From NCBI RefSeq assembly GCF_932294415.1, contig NC_065537.1, positions 64,866,290 to 64,930,289 on the forward strand: 64,000 bases of DNA, read 5' to 3'. A program made the position numbers and the translations under genes. The notes beneath the pieces are model-generated. The model was not told the DNA's origin and ran no database searches. It worked only from the letters and a program-made list of their open reading frames with translations. Numbering within the stretch: position 1 is the stretch's first letter; every line of letters starts with the position of its first letter. Positions 36,001 through 48,445 of the stretch are shown piece by piece. Source of the DNA: Quercus robur (taxonomy: Eukaryota > Streptophyta > Magnoliopsida > Fagales > Fagaceae).

Positions 36001-36125
36001 ATAATGTATCGCTTTTTAAAGTTACACATGTCTGAATTTTAGGTAGGGATTTTTCCTATTTGTCATTATCTCCTTAATTCTAGGAACTCATTTTCTCTCA
36101 GTTTCTGCTTTTATATATATATGGA
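30026..36125 (-). mobile_element. 6.1-kb non-autonomous Helitron between copies B and C
   Basis: Read on the minus strand it starts TCCATATATATATAAAAGC at 36125 and ends with a perfect 7-bp-stem hairpin cccgcgc-att-gcgcggg (30053-30037), then ttaaacaCTAG at 30026. It sits between A and T with no duplication. The flanks (tactttaatatatta / ttattattatatatgattgc) join to match the distal 5' flank upstream of copies A and B. No Rep/helicase frame is seen. The interior is AT-rich and contains pieces that look like captured exons on the minus strand, for example a GA-rich 5' leader with an ATG at 35772-35770. Confidence 0.85.
35355..35875 (-). pseudogene. Captured 5' leader and first exons inside the Helitron (unidentified gene)
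   Basis: On the minus strand there is a GA-rich leader like many plant 5' UTRs, then ATG at 35772 opening MKKSRTVSSNIPKLSLSLSS and a stop soon after. A possible donor (ctacag|gtttgt) lies near 35660, and farther on a short segment is flanked by ctctgcag and ggtatt (about 35359-35389). The phase does not join cleanly. The source gene is not recognised; gene-fragment capture is an inference from Helitron biology. Confidence 0.35.
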
Positions 36126-37841
36126 TTATTATTATATATGATTGCTGAGTTGGATACAAAAATTGTTTAATTGACATGCATGCTTAATTGTAGTTGAGCC
36201 ACCTCTTACACATTTATTGAATTGCATATCCAAAGATTGCATATGAGATGTGCTAAGAAAAACACGGGTTGGGCTTGCATCCAGTTCATTTTTAACAAGA
36301 CATCTCTTTTTCTTTTAATAAGGTGTTGTCACATCACTCACTAATTTAAAGAATGGTTAGGATTTAAAAATAAGGCAATGTCATTTAGGGTATGTTTGGT
36401 AACTATTTTATCCCCTTGTTTTCTGTTTCCAAAAACAATTTTATATTTTTGAAACCAAAAAACTTGTTTGACAACCAAAATTGAAATAAAACAAAAACTA
36501 TTCTCAAAACTCAATTTGTGAAGAAAATTGAAAACGTGCAAAATGCTATTTTCAGTTTCTAATTTTCAAAAGTAAATGAAAATGCATATCTGATTTAATG
36601 AATTTGTCCCATTTAATGAATTAGAACTAGAGTTCAAATCCTAGTAATAACATATTTTAGTATTTTTTATTTTTTTTCTTCAAAATACTATTTTTTTTTA
36701 ATTTCAACTAACCAAACATGTTTTTGATTTAAAAAATGCAAGAAAATTGTTTTTTCTTTATATTCCCCAAGACAAGTTTTTGAAAATAGAAAACAAAAGC
36801 TATTACCAAATATAACCTTATCTTTTGAAGAGAAGCTAAAGAAATTTCGTTAATGTTCTTTTTGTTTATTTTTTTATGAAAAGAAAAGAAGAATATTCCC
36901 ATGGAGATAAACTGTCAAGTGCTTGAGAAAAGAAACCAAATTAGGTACGAAACCCATAACAGGCATTTGATCAAGCACTTGGAGTGCACCGTCCACATCA
37001 TTCTTCTTACATGGCCTTGATCAAAATGTTACAAGTTGGGCACAGCCATTAATCTAGTTTGGCCGTTCTTGAACAAGTTGTGAACCATGTTCATTCTAAA
37101 CCAAAGCATTCAAAGGACCTGACGGAGTGTTGAATGTTGAATGAATGAATGCACAGCAAGGTTTTAACGATAAGGTCACGCTTGGAGGCGAATTGGTAAC
37201 TTTGAATAACGTTGATGAAAAGGTTTTCCATGCATTTGATGTGATAATGACGAAGATAGGAGTGTAAGAACTCGACGGGCATGACCGAGGCATTGGATGA
37301 TGGTGATGGCACAAAAGATGTCATAATTGTGGGAAAAATCGGGGTGAATGAAAAAAGTTCTCAGATGTGCAATTTTTCTGTTCCTTCTGAGCTTCTTTGA
37401 AGAAGAATATATATATATATATATATATATATTTTAAATTTTTAAATAGACATTGACAATAACAAAAGTCTTGTATGCCCTGGGTGCATGAGATACCATC
37501 TCTAGAGATTGTGATTTCCTTCACCAGGTGTGTTGACGTGTTGTGAAATGGAGATAGATGCATGCAATTACCTACAATGTATTTTGGCTTGAGAAGTCTC
37601 TCCCAAAAAAAAAAAAATGATGCTTTCTTTTCTTTTAATCTCAACCATTTGTTAAGCTAGCTATGATGTAAATGCACCTTATTAAAAGAAAATGAGATGT
37701 CCTTTTAAAAATGAACTCGATGTAAGTCGAACCCAAAAAACACATCCACAAAGCCTAAATTGGAATGTTCTTAATTCCAACTAAAAAGAAAAAAAAAAAA
37801 AAAACTCGACAGGTTGTAGAAAGAAGTATAATCCATTAATC
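36126..37841. other. Upstream flank of copy C, broken by insertions
   Basis: Starts with distal 5' flank sequence shared with other copies (to about 36260), then about 1.45 kb of other DNA with a Tourist-like MITE, then rejoins the shared flank at about 37735. A minus-strand frame at 37324-37091 (starting MTSFVPSPSSNASVMPVEF) looks like a protein piece but both strands are open there and no family could be assigned. Confidence 0.5.
36388..36817. mobile_element. Tourist-like MITE (PIF/Harbinger type)
   Basis: 430 bp with termini gggtatgtttggtaactatttt and the inverse of aaagctattaccaaatataacc, flanked by the 3-bp repeat tta (36385-36387, 36818-36820). Both features are those of Tourist/PIF-Harbinger elements. 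The interior is AT-rich and non-coding. Confidence 0.7.
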
Positions 37842-37960
37842 CCACATTGCCTCAGAATATATATATATATATATATATATGATATCTCTATAAATACTAG
37901 TTATGATTATTTATGAAAGGCCTATTTTATTATCTTCTAGACATTGTTCATTCATATAAA
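37842..37960 (+). promoter_or_regulatory. Promoter of copy C, detached from its exons
   Basis: Has cccacattgcctcagaata, a (TA)n run and TATAAATA at 37889-37896, then the transcribed leader gaaaggcctatt..cttctagacattgttcattc. The sequence leaves the family at about 37960, before the signal-peptide codons. The next recognisable piece of copy C is the tail of exon 2 at 46888, about 8.9 kb away. Confidence 0.65.
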
Positions 37961-38451
37961 TAGTTGTTAATCTGTATGATGCATTGGTTTATCTCTTTGA
38001 GCTGCTTTTGATTTGAAACATATATGTAAGTTCAAGTAGAACATGTTCTTAGCAACTATAAATGCCACCACAAAAAATTTATTTCATACCTAAAGCACTT
38101 GTACATGTAATGTAGTTTTAGCTGTTATAAAGTGTTATTTTATTATTATTATTATTATTTTAGAAATTGTTACAAAATTGGTTGATAACAATTGTGCAAA
38201 ATTTTTATAGATTGAAAGTATGAAGTACATTTCGCAAGTGTAGTAACTCATAAAACAAATAATTAAAAGCATAAAATGGATTTTCAAAGTGAATCACACC
38301 CTTTGCTAAGGAGACAAATTGAAGCTTTCTAAAATCTTAATTCACATGTAGTACATTACAATATGTTAAGATATTTTTCTTGATGGATTCTTCTTGGATA
38401 TTTTGGTGTGTCCATTTGGAAAATTCACTTTCCACTTCAATTGTTCATCAT

Positions 38452-38551
38452 CTGAATCAAAAACTTCAATTGATACTCCACCCAAGATGGAAATTCCTAA
38501 TCTGAATCAAAAACTTCAATTGATACTCCACCCAAGATGGAAATTCCTACG
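38452..38551. repeat. 50-bp tandem duplication
   Basis: The sequence from ctgaatcaaaaacttcaatt to aaattccta is repeated at a period of 50 bp (aaacttcaat at 38461 and 38511) without visible difference, so the duplication is recent. Confidence 0.85.
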
Positions 38552-39481
38552 CTTTCTGCTTGCTCAAGCACTAAGATTCATACACATACATACATAAATA
38601 CATATATATATATATATATATATATATTCAAACTAAATAATAGATTAACCACAAAAATATTTAAGCTCATTTGCCTTTTTTTTTTTGAGGTAGTTAGAAA
38701 ATTAGGGAGGGAAATATGGGGTTTAATCTAATATAAGGTACCACAGAAATGCTATTATCACTTGAATGCCTGAAAATTTTTATTTTTGATTTTAAAACAG
38801 AATGATACTTTATTTCAGTAAAACATCAGATTTATTTTTTGAACTTTCAAGGACACCATTAATCTTAACTTATTGTTAGCCCTGCGGAAACGAAAATTGC
38901 CAACCTACTTAAGCGGATTTTCAAATATTAAGTAAAAAACTTCTTCATATGGTCTTGAGTTCTAAAAGAATGCTAGGCCTAGGGGTTGCACAAAGCACTG
39001 AAAAGTCTTATTTATTTATTTTATATTTTCAAAAAATGCAGTAGCGGGGTATTCGTACTGATATTTTCAATGATTAGTTCTTTACTCTTTTTTTTTTTTT
39101 TTTTTGAAAAAAATTTTATTACCGTCATTAGGTATATTTTGTGTAATGAAATTTATTCATCTAACAAAGAAAAATAAAATAGAAAAGAATAATTTAGGAA
39201 AAAGTCAAGAGGCAACATTTCAGTTAATACAAAAGAAAAAAAGTTGATATTTTTAGGGGAGAAAATTGAACTTGGTATTGTTTGTTGTGTAATGAAATCT
39301 ATTCATCTAACAGAGAGAGAGACTCATTAAGCTTGAAGTTCACAATATGTCCCCATAAAATATGTGTAAGATGCTTAATTCATGAAATGAAAAATGATAT
39401 ACATCAAGAGAAGAGAAACAGAATTATCCACAGACTATACTATACAGGAAAAGAGATTCAATCATCATCATAAGAAACGTG

Positions 39482-39580
39482 GAAAGAAGTGGTGGAGCCA
39501 GATGCCTCAGGGTCCTCAGCCCCACAAGAGTCATAGAACTTGGCAGCATAGCGGATCATTGGGTCCCAATTTCATAGTAC
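39482..39580 (-). pseudogene. Coding-like antisense fragment of unknown origin
   Basis: On the minus strand a frame of about 30 codons reads NWDPMIRYAAKFYDSCGAED and PEASGSTTSF, with higher GC and a natural residue mix, unlike its surroundings. It has no start, is preceded by a stop, and ends without a clear donor. It looks like one exon of a displaced gene; the family is not recognised. Confidence 0.3.
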
Positions 39581-41111
39581 CTTAAGCCAAACAAAAGTAG
39601 AAATCCTCCACTGGTAAAATTGTCCAATCTAGATAGGCCCTCTAAATTTTTGTTGGTTGAAAGGAGAATGGACCTCTTGACCTACAGTAGAACTGTCACT
39701 GGCGGTCAATAAGGACTATCATGGTTTGTGAGGGCTAGCCAGTTACTGTTAAAAGCAAACGTGCATGAATCTTGTGCTCTATTAGGATTTGAGCATGAGA
39801 TGGTCATTTAGTAGAACCATCATTTAAATATTTATGGTATCTAAATAGTGTCAACCCAAACCAAGTATCATACACAATATTTGCTATGGACTGAGACCAT
39901 ACTGTTGATTTTATGGGTTGACAAATAGTTTGTCCCATCTGTGTTTTACAACATGCCCTTGCCACACAAATGCGCACGCATGCAGACACACACATGCATC
40001 TGACCTATACTCTCATGGCAAAAGGGGTGATGATCACCATAGAGACTCAGCACTCTGATAACCACGCTAGCAGTTCAATTCTGTTTAGTCCAGTAAATCA
40101 CATATCATTCCAAACTTGCAGCCAATGCAGCACTGCTCTCATGATTGGTTCTCTATATTTCGAACTCCCTCTAAACATCAGTTTTACATTTGGAGAACTT
40201 TGGGACTCTTTAAGTCATGGACTAAAAAGGGACAACAGATCATCCACTCACTCTTGCTTAGGTGGTAAATTGAATGATATCGTTAGAAACTCAGAATTTG
40301 TACAGATTTATTGGAAATTTAGAATTTAATTTAGAAAAATCACCTGATAAGGAACCTAAAAAAAAAATTAAAAATTCAGAAAATACAAAACATTGTAAAG
40401 AAGTAAACATTGACAATCTCAACTTTAAAATTTTCAAATTAAATCTGTGCAAATTTGTACCAGCCAAAATTTGATTAACAACTTCAATTGGGTAATAAAA
40501 TTTTATGATGGAGTGATGCAGAAGAATCAAATTCGATGAAAAACTTCAATTGGTTAGTCAAAATTCTAAGGGGAGTGAAGCAAAAAATCTCAACCACAAA
40601 TGAAAAGAAAAACAACCTCAACTTAAAAAACAAAATTCCAATATCAAAACCAATAAATATGCAACCAGATTCCAATTTCAGATTCTTTCTAGAAACATAT
40701 TACCAATAAATAGTATAGAATAAAGGAAAAGACAGGTAAATACTTGGGTTGTTCTCGTATTGCAGTTTTTGAATTGTTCAAGTAGTAGGATATGTGTAAC
40801 GTCTTAAGAGTCTTACATAGATACAGGGGATCCACAATTCCAAATAACCCATATAGCAAAATGCCAAATCCCTGTTAGCAAAACAATAAGAATCTAATTT
40901 TCAACCAACATTAATGAAACATTAATAGCAGAGAACAGATTGAAACCACCATGTGATTGCAACCGGAAAAGAACAAAACATGCAGTCATAAACTTCTTTC
41001 TGAAGAACAAAAAAAGTAAGCCTTATAGGAGTATTAAAATATTTTGCAACTCCATCAAACAAAATGTTGAATAAAATTATAAAGTTAATATTAGCAACGC
41101 GATGTGTTATA

Positions 41112-41408
41112 CCATGTTGTGTATGCTAGAATGGATGTGGAAGAGGAAGAGGAAGCATAGAATAGGAACATTGAGAACACGAGGGTTATGTGGTTCAGCC
41201 TTGACAGCCTACATCCACGGAGGAATCCCTTAAGGGCTACATCTTTATTGTATGAGAGTGTAGTACAATAACCTCTTGTGTTACAATGAACCCTAACATG
41301 AGTATATATAGGCGACTAAATCCTAGACTACTAGTACAAGCAGGATTGGGCTTGAGCTTGGGCCTATTACATTGGGCTAATATATGTTTAATATATATCT
41401 CTAACACA
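41112..41408. repeat. LTR-like fragment
   Basis: The segment is bounded by tgttgtgtatgc and ctctaaca and contains gtatatatagg and text typical of plant LTRs (gtggttcagcc..ctacatcc). No duplication fits the ends exactly, so it is a degenerate or partial LTR at best. Confidence 0.35.
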
Positions 41409-41749
41409 AAACATTAACCTTTTAGTAAAGAGCTCGAGGTTAATATTTAACAATAAGAAAACAACTCTAGATTTAGCAAATTGTCTTCGTCCTATACACA
41501 TTATGAATAATCAAGAGGCCAAGGATCTAATCAAGATGCTAGTAGGCAAGTACCCAAGAATAGGACTTCCTTCAAGATGCCGCATTATAATTTTCCTTTC
41601 GAAACTAACAAATCCTGGGGGAAAAAAAACACCAAGAAAAACACAAAGGCTTAAACAAAACAAAACCCACCTACAAAATCACTTCATACAATTATATTTT
41701 AAAAAATCTCTCAAAATAAATTAAAAAAATACTTATGTTTGGTTATATA

Positions 41750-42645
41750 TTGACCCTAGTTAATTAATTCAATTACCTAAGTTGATTAATTAGGTCAAAT
41801 TTCATGCAAATTGTAAAGACACAAACAAATCACCAAATAAACTAGAATGCAACGGAAAATAAATTGACACAATAATTTGTTGACTAATGGAGAAAACCTC
41901 TCAAAAGGCAAAAACCTCACCGGGTGATTTTTAGATGATCACTCCCAAGAATCACTAATCAGGAATCAAGAGATTACAAGTACAAGGAATCTTACCCCAA
42001 ACTTGGTTTATCCCAAAGTATTAACCTACAGTTGAATCCTTATGCCAATCCCTAAGTGGTCTTGATCTTGTAGAGACTTTTTCTTTACACGGATCCTAGT
42101 ATGTGAATATAACTCCCATCAGTTGATGTTTGTTGTTAGATGCAAAGTTCTTCAATACACTTGTAGAGAAGGACTAGGTTGCAAAACCCTAAGGCACATA
42201 AGAACACAATAGTTTCACAATAAGTGTGTAGATCCTCTAATTGAGTCTTTATGCCTTGTGATGACTTTAAAATAAAGCTTTTATATCCCCTAGAGGTTTA
42301 GTGAAAGAAACCCTAGAAGTCCAAGTCATCATGGGGCGACAAACAGATATGAGAATTTTGAATCTATGAAGCTAGATAGATTGAGAGGTATCGAGATTCT
42401 TTATTTATTCTTGATAGAAGCTAGGTATCGAGCTTGTGTTCAGACTAGTGTTGGGATTCACTTTTTTCAGCTTTTCTTCACTTGTTTCTTGGTGCAGTCT
42501 TCATTTCTTCAATAATACCACTTGATAAGGCACTAAGACATACTTCATGATATTTTATAAACCACTTAGAACTACCCAAATACAAGTAAAATGCATTTTG
42601 TCAAAGGATATGCCAACTCATGAAAAATATGATCCTAACAACTTA
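41750..42645. repeat. Probable remnant of an LTR retrotransposon
   Basis: A single-copy-looking stretch of higher complexity (caccgggtgatttttagatg, atcactcccaagaatcac) that reads like plant LTR or leader sequence and has no open frame. Ends tgacccta and cctaaca would suit an LTR, but the flanks do not repeat. Low certainty. Confidence 0.3.
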
Positions 42646-43563
42646 AAAGAAAAAACTGACCTCTTTACATAGATATGGAGAATCACCCATGGTCGTGTCT
42701 TAGCACTGTCCTCTAGGTTTCTGCAAAATCTCCTAGGGTTGAGTTTGTGTTTGTGTTTTAAAAGTGAGCCTCAGATTGAGGTTGTATTTGTATTTTGAAA
42801 GAGAGACTCAGAATGAGTTTGAGTTTGTGTTTGCGTTTGTGTTTGAAATTGAAAGAGATTTAAAATATATATATATATATTACTAATGTGGAAAATTGTG
42901 ACAAGTTTAAATCCTACATGGTAAGCTTTTAGGAAGTAAAATAAAAAATAAAAAATCAGAGGCTTTGGTTTTGTAGTACAATATAGACTAGATAATGTCT
43001 TGCATGATGTGCAGATACTTGGCAATTTCTTTTCAAAATAATTTTTATTTTTTGAGACCCATATACAATACTCATTTTGTTATATAGTATTTATGATGTT
43101 TCCCATTATATTGCTGAGTGCTTTGAAGCTTAATTTTTTAATTCATATTTGATAATTTTTCTTTATCATAGAAGTAGTTTCCGACTATTGAGTGAGCTTT
43201 CTTTACTTATCTATATATATGGGGTCTGTTTAGTAAGGCATTTAGGAAGATTAAAACATTATTTTTAAAACCCAAAACTTTGTTTTGCAACCACTACTCC
43301 TCATAGTTTGTTTTATGCTCATTTAACTCAAAACACAATTTCCAACATTTTATACAAATGCACCCATGAGATTGGAATTGTAAAGTTATTAGAAATTTCT
43401 AGGAGTCTATATCATATTATAAATTTAATATTAAAAATAATAAAATAAATGTATACTTTATTTCTAAAACCAATATAAAGAGGATGTAATCACACAAAGA
43501 AAAATTGGCTAAATATGCTTCCATTTATCAATATTTAATTGCCTCTAATAGTGCCTTTATATT

Positions 43564-44249
43564 CAGGGGTGGCTTAATGCATTTGGGGGCCTAAGGCGAA
43601 AATTGAAATTAAGGCCTTATATATATAAATTTTAGAAAAAAATTAAATATTAATTAAACTCTATTATCTTGTTTTAGATGCAAAATTACTACTAATTAAC
43701 ATATGTAGATTTTTTTTTTTAGAAAGTCTATAGACAAAGAATTTGACAAAATTTTTCACACCATATGAAATATTGATAGTGGTAAGTAAAAAAATGATGT
43801 TATTGGTAAATTTAGATGAAAACTAATAAAATTTTGTCAACTCAACTTGTGAAAAATGTAGTAAATTTTTTTGTGTATTGCTCTCTCTTTGTGAGAAGTG
43901 TTGCATTTACAATATTTTCACAGCAGATTCTAGGTGTTAAATTGTTATTGGTTCTAATTTAAACCACCATTGAAATTATTTTTTTGCCATCAATAATAGC
44001 TTGTAACACTTAGCATTTTGAAAGTGTTATGAAAAATGTTGTAGACTTAGCATTTCTCTCTCTTTTCATTTTTTTCATCCAATAAAAAATATTATTTTAT
44101 TTACTGGCTAAATATTTGGGCTTAATTAATATCATTACAAAGAAAGAAATAACCCTATTGATTAAAATTTTGGGGCCTTTTTTTTTTTTTTTACTTAGGG
44201 CCTTAGGTGACCACATCATATATCTGCTTCTACAATTGAGCCAGCACTG
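43564..44249. mobile_element. Non-autonomous hAT element
   Basis: 686 bp with termini caggggtggcttaatg and (inverse) cagtgctggctcaattg, flanked by 8-bp near-repeats tttatatt (43556-43563) and tctatatt (44250-44257). Subterminal ggggcctaaggc and the inverse gggccttaggtg add to the symmetry. No transposase frame. Confidence 0.75.
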
Positions 44250-44568
44250 TCTATATTCTTAAGAAAACAAAACAAAAAACAAAAAACAAAAATAAAAAAC
44301 AAAAAAACAAAGAGAATGCTAAATTCAAGAAAAGTATAAGCAAAAATTGGGAGAACTGATCTTGTATTATTAATTGTACACCTGAGTTTTGTCTTTATAT
44401 AGAGAAGTAGAGCACACTAATTAACTTACATTCATATATCAAAACCGTAACAACAAATTAAATAATTTGAAACTAATCCTAACAAACCGCAACAACTATA
44501 ATTGACAACACTAACAAAAGTAATCAAAGAAGATACAAGTGGATAAGTTGTAATACCTAGAAATTTTA

Positions 44569-45072
44569 GGCTCCGCTTGGGAGCTCATAAGGGAAGGGAA
44601 TGGAATAGAATGGAATAATTATAAGAGAATGGAAATGAATGAAATGGAATTAAGTAACATTGATTGGATGTTTTAAAATAAACGAATGGAAAGGAATGAA
44701 AATCAACGGAATATAAATAATCTTGTTTAGGAGCAACATGGGGGGAATAGAATAGAATCATTTTGTGACAATATTACTATTAAACCCCTATTTTAGAATA
44801 AAGAATTGAATATACAGGGGTATTTTGGAAGTTTTAGTAAAAAAAATCATTAAATCTAATTCTATTCCCTCCCATTCGTCCCAATTTCGGGGAGAATGAA
44901 AATTTAAGATTTTAAGGGAATAGGGAGGAATGATTGTTCCCTCCTACTTAAACTCCCAAACAAGGGAATGAGCTTTCCATTTCCTCTGTTAAAACTCCCA
45001 AACAAGGGAAAGGAAGAATATTCTAAAATGATTCTTTTCATTCCTTTCCATTCCCTCCTCCCAAGTGAAGCC
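44569..45072. mobile_element. Tourist-like MITE
   Basis: 504 bp with termini ggctccgcttgggag and the inverse of ctcccaagtgaagcc, flanked by tta on both sides (44566-44568, 45073-45075). The interior is rich in ggaatgg and its complement, so it can fold extensively. Open frames inside are by-products of this symmetry. Confidence 0.7.
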
Positions 45073-45207
45073 TTAAGGTCTAGCAATTCTTATCTTATAA
45101 ACATGTATTTTGTTTTGAGAATTATGCTGAGTATTAAATTTACATTAGCTTTTGAAATTGAGGTGAATATTCTATTTTTTAAAGAAATAAGTTAAGATAG
45201 GGGTATT

Positions 45208-45268
45208 TTGGTAATTGGATTTGGAACAAACCCTAATCACTTTTCCCCTTTCCCCTTAGTAGCCGTAA

Positions 45269-45308
<40 letters not shown>

Positions 45309-45601
45309 GTTTTATGCTACGTCTCTGAAGTCTGAACCCTCGAGGAGAAAATTGGACCACACCGCCCCAACTACATTCTCAGCACAATGATTCTTTGCCA
45401 TTCGATTTCTTCAGTAACTCAAACTCGAAATTGGGTCTCCAACAACTCAAGAAACTAGCTTTCCCTGGAGTTTCAGTTCTAGGCCTTGCTCCCTTACCGA
45501 CCTGTTGCTCTAGCTTCTTATATTCAGATATGAGAAAGGTTGCATCTATAGTCTTGGTTTGTCTAAGTCTAGGTAATCAACCTAGCCTTTTTCCATTCTA
45601 A
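45208..45601 (+). other. Gene-leader-like fragment with (CT)n tract
   Basis: An aaaccctaatc-type start, a CT-rich run (about 45261-45306) and then GC-richer, coding-looking sequence resemble the 5' end of a plant gene. Possible frames (for example 45395-45601, starting MPFDFFSNSNSKLGLQQLKK) end in a stop, and downstream sequence returns to AT-rich noise. Probably a displaced gene fragment; not identified. Confidence 0.3.
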
Positions 45602-47533
45602 GCATTTCTTAACTAATACTGTACACACCTAATTTTATTTATGCGTTTGAGGGGATAAATTTGGAGTAATAACATTTTAATTTTTATGGGTTTGATATAT
45701 TTTGCTATTATTGGATCAATTTATTGGATTGGGAATCCTATGGGTTCAAGCATGTATTGGGTTGGGAATGGTTTAGGTGAATCTCTTGATGATAGAAGAG
45801 CTTTGGCTAAATGGACAAAAATTTCTAATGTGAAGGGATGAGGATCTGGAGAAGGGATGAGGATCTGGACTAGTTGGACTCTAGGATGCTTAGTAAAGTC
45901 AGTTACTTACTCCATTGAATATATTTTGAGTATTCCTTGAATTGAGGTTTCTAGAGAGGAGTAAATTAAGTTTAGGAAAAATAGGCTTAAATTGGATTAA
46001 GTAGCTTTGTCCAAGTCTATGAATTAATTTGTGTATAGGATTGTAATAGAGGCTGAACTCCTAATTTTGGTGTCCTTTTGGAGGTAAGTAATCTTATCCT
46101 AATTGGTTTTTATTTTGTTGTACTACTCTATTTTAACTACTAAATATTGTTTATAATTGTTACTGTAGTACCCAAAAAGGAAAAAATAAATAAAAAAATA
46201 AAAAAGGTGGTGTATTTAAGTAAATCTTTTTGTGGGGTCAATTATTCTAAAAAAAAAATTGTGGGGTCAATTTTATTATTAATATTATTAAGGGAGATTT
46301 TAGAAAATAAGGTTGAAACTTTAGCCATATATAAGTTAATTATTATAAGTTAGCGTATAGTTAAAAAATATTTTGAAAGAGGAGACTACTTAGAATATTC
46401 AAATAGAGCAAGACTGACGACATAGTTGAGGTAAAAGTCTAAGAAATCTCATCTTTCGTTATATTTAAGTTTTATATGAAATTAGAATATTTTTATGTGG
46501 GTATTTTTGGACAGAGACTATCTAAATATCCAATGAGTTTTATGATGTAAACAAAGAAGGGTTTAAATTTATATTTTTGGTAATTTAGACGCTAGGTACA
46601 TGTAGATTTTTCTATGCTCGGTAATTTAATCTTTTTTATGCCCTTTGTGGCGTTATAGAAAGAATCAGCAGATTTTTATGCTTGGTGGTCAGGATTCTGC
46701 ACAGATTTTCTTTAAGAAATAGTGCCCGAAGTATTGGACTTGACTTTGAGTTCTGACAAGCTATCACCTAAAAAAAAAAAAAAAACAACAACAACAACAA
46801 AGAAAGGTGAATTCGTATACATGGAGATGAGTCTAGGTGGTGCTCTTCTTTTACAAAGTGACTTTTGAGACCCTACGTGCAATCTATAAGCCAACAAACG
46901 AAATAAATTAACCCATGCAAAACAGGTTTACCTAAGGTGCAATGTATTGCACCTATGCAATTAACCCACTTTTCTCTCACAATTTTATTTTTTTATTTTT
47001 TACTTTTTACATTTTTAATTTTTAACTTTTATGTACAGCTTTTTAGAACTTCATTTTTTCTCACTTTTTTAAAGTATAAATATATTTAAACAGATTTTTA
47101 ACAAAAAAACTTTTAGCAAAAAACTAGATAAGCTGTTCCTAAACAGACACAATTGCAATAGGTGCAATACCAATCATTTCCTCTCCTCATCATTGCCATA
47201 ACTATTTATTATCGTTATCATTATGATTAACTTATTAAATTCTCCTCTCTTTTTTAGGGGGTTAAAATTTTGGAATAATTGATAATTAATCATGTCTTAG
47301 AACATGTTAAAAGTATTAGAATAATAACTAACATTTAAAAAATCTAAAATCGCATATGTTGAATCTAACTTATTAAGGATTAGTTCCATATGTTGAATCC
47401 AACTTATTAGGGATTAGTTTAAACTCACGTATGAGTAAAGAGATTGTTCAATTACATAATGGTTTGGTGATTAAATTCATAATTTTCTAACAATTATATT
47501 ACTAAGCAAGATCCAAATGCACATTGCCTTATC

Positions 47534-47564
<31 letters not shown>

Positions 47565-47894
47565 TCACAGACATGCTAACACATATATCTATTAGAATAT
47601 AGTTAAATGGTTAAATTCATTATTTTCTAATAATTTAAATTTTTGAAACAATCAGTAATTTAACATATGAGCGGGAGACAATTTTTGAGTTCGATAACTG
47701 TCTTAATTCTATCTCTCATTTAAAATGTTAAAATTCCTACGTGTTGAGTCTACTTATGAAATGAGAGTTTGAACACACATGTGAAGGGGAATGTTAGAAA
47801 TTATGTTTAAATGATTAAAATTTTCATTTCTTAAAAACTTAAGCTTTTATAACAATTGAGAATTTAATCAACAATAACACATATATGGTTGCAG

Positions 47895-47981
47895 CTCTTT
47901 GAATTTGCAAGCAATTACGAAGGAGTGTACCAAAGCAGCATTACTCAAGCAGCGAAATTCTATAGTAGTAGCGGATATGAG
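47895..47981 (+). CDS. Copy C exon 3
   Basis: 87 bp, LFEFASNYEGVYQSSITQAA then KFYSSSGYE, with intact gttgcag acceptor and gtacgt donor. Open but part of a truncated gene. Confidence 0.85.
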
Positions 47982-48295
47982 GTACGTAGTGTAAAGGAGT
48001 TTACTTTGTAGAATAGTTTAGAATGCAATTAATTTGAACTTCAATATTTGATTCCCAAAAGTTTAAGATAGTTGAATTTATGTATCAAGTAATGCTACGT
48101 ACAAATACAACATTTTTCATAATAATTGAGTATTTGAGTTGACAAATTTTTACTTGTTCTTATTTATACTCACCACTAATATTAATTTTTTATTTACCAA
48201 TAACTAACTTGCCATGATAATCTGTGAAATTTTTTATAACTCTACTTACTCTTTTTGTATATATATGAACTAAACCATGCATGCCTGTTTAACAG

Positions 48296-48445
48296 GATGA
48301 ATTGTTATGGGCTTCTGTGTGGCTTTTTCTCGCCACCGGCGAGGAATCTTACATAGATGCCCTTAAAGGGTCCTCTGGTGGCACGAGATCCAGGTTTTCC
48401 TGGGATGACAAGTACGACCTTGGTGCACAGGTCCTAGTTTCAAAG
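48296..48445 (+). CDS. Copy C exon 4
   Basis: 150 bp, DELLWASVWLFLATGEESY, then GSSGGTRSRFSWDDKYDLGA. One Asp codon (gac) is inserted after WDDKY relative to copies A and B; it keeps the frame. Confidence 0.85.

Larger units (their letters stand above)
37961..46887. other. Replacement segment between promoter and exon 2 of copy C
   Basis: This 8.9-kb stretch stands where exon 1, intron 1 and most of exon 2 should be. It contains a hAT element, a Tourist-like MITE, LTR-like pieces, a 50-bp tandem duplication (about 38452-38551), a TA microsatellite (38601-38628) and a few coding-like scraps, described separately. I see no intact gene. It could have arrived by several insertions with a deletion, or by an ectopic exchange. 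Confidence 0.55.

Noticed and set aside
44904-45195. Frames on both strands
   Set aside because: Produced by the palindromic interior of the Tourist-like MITE.
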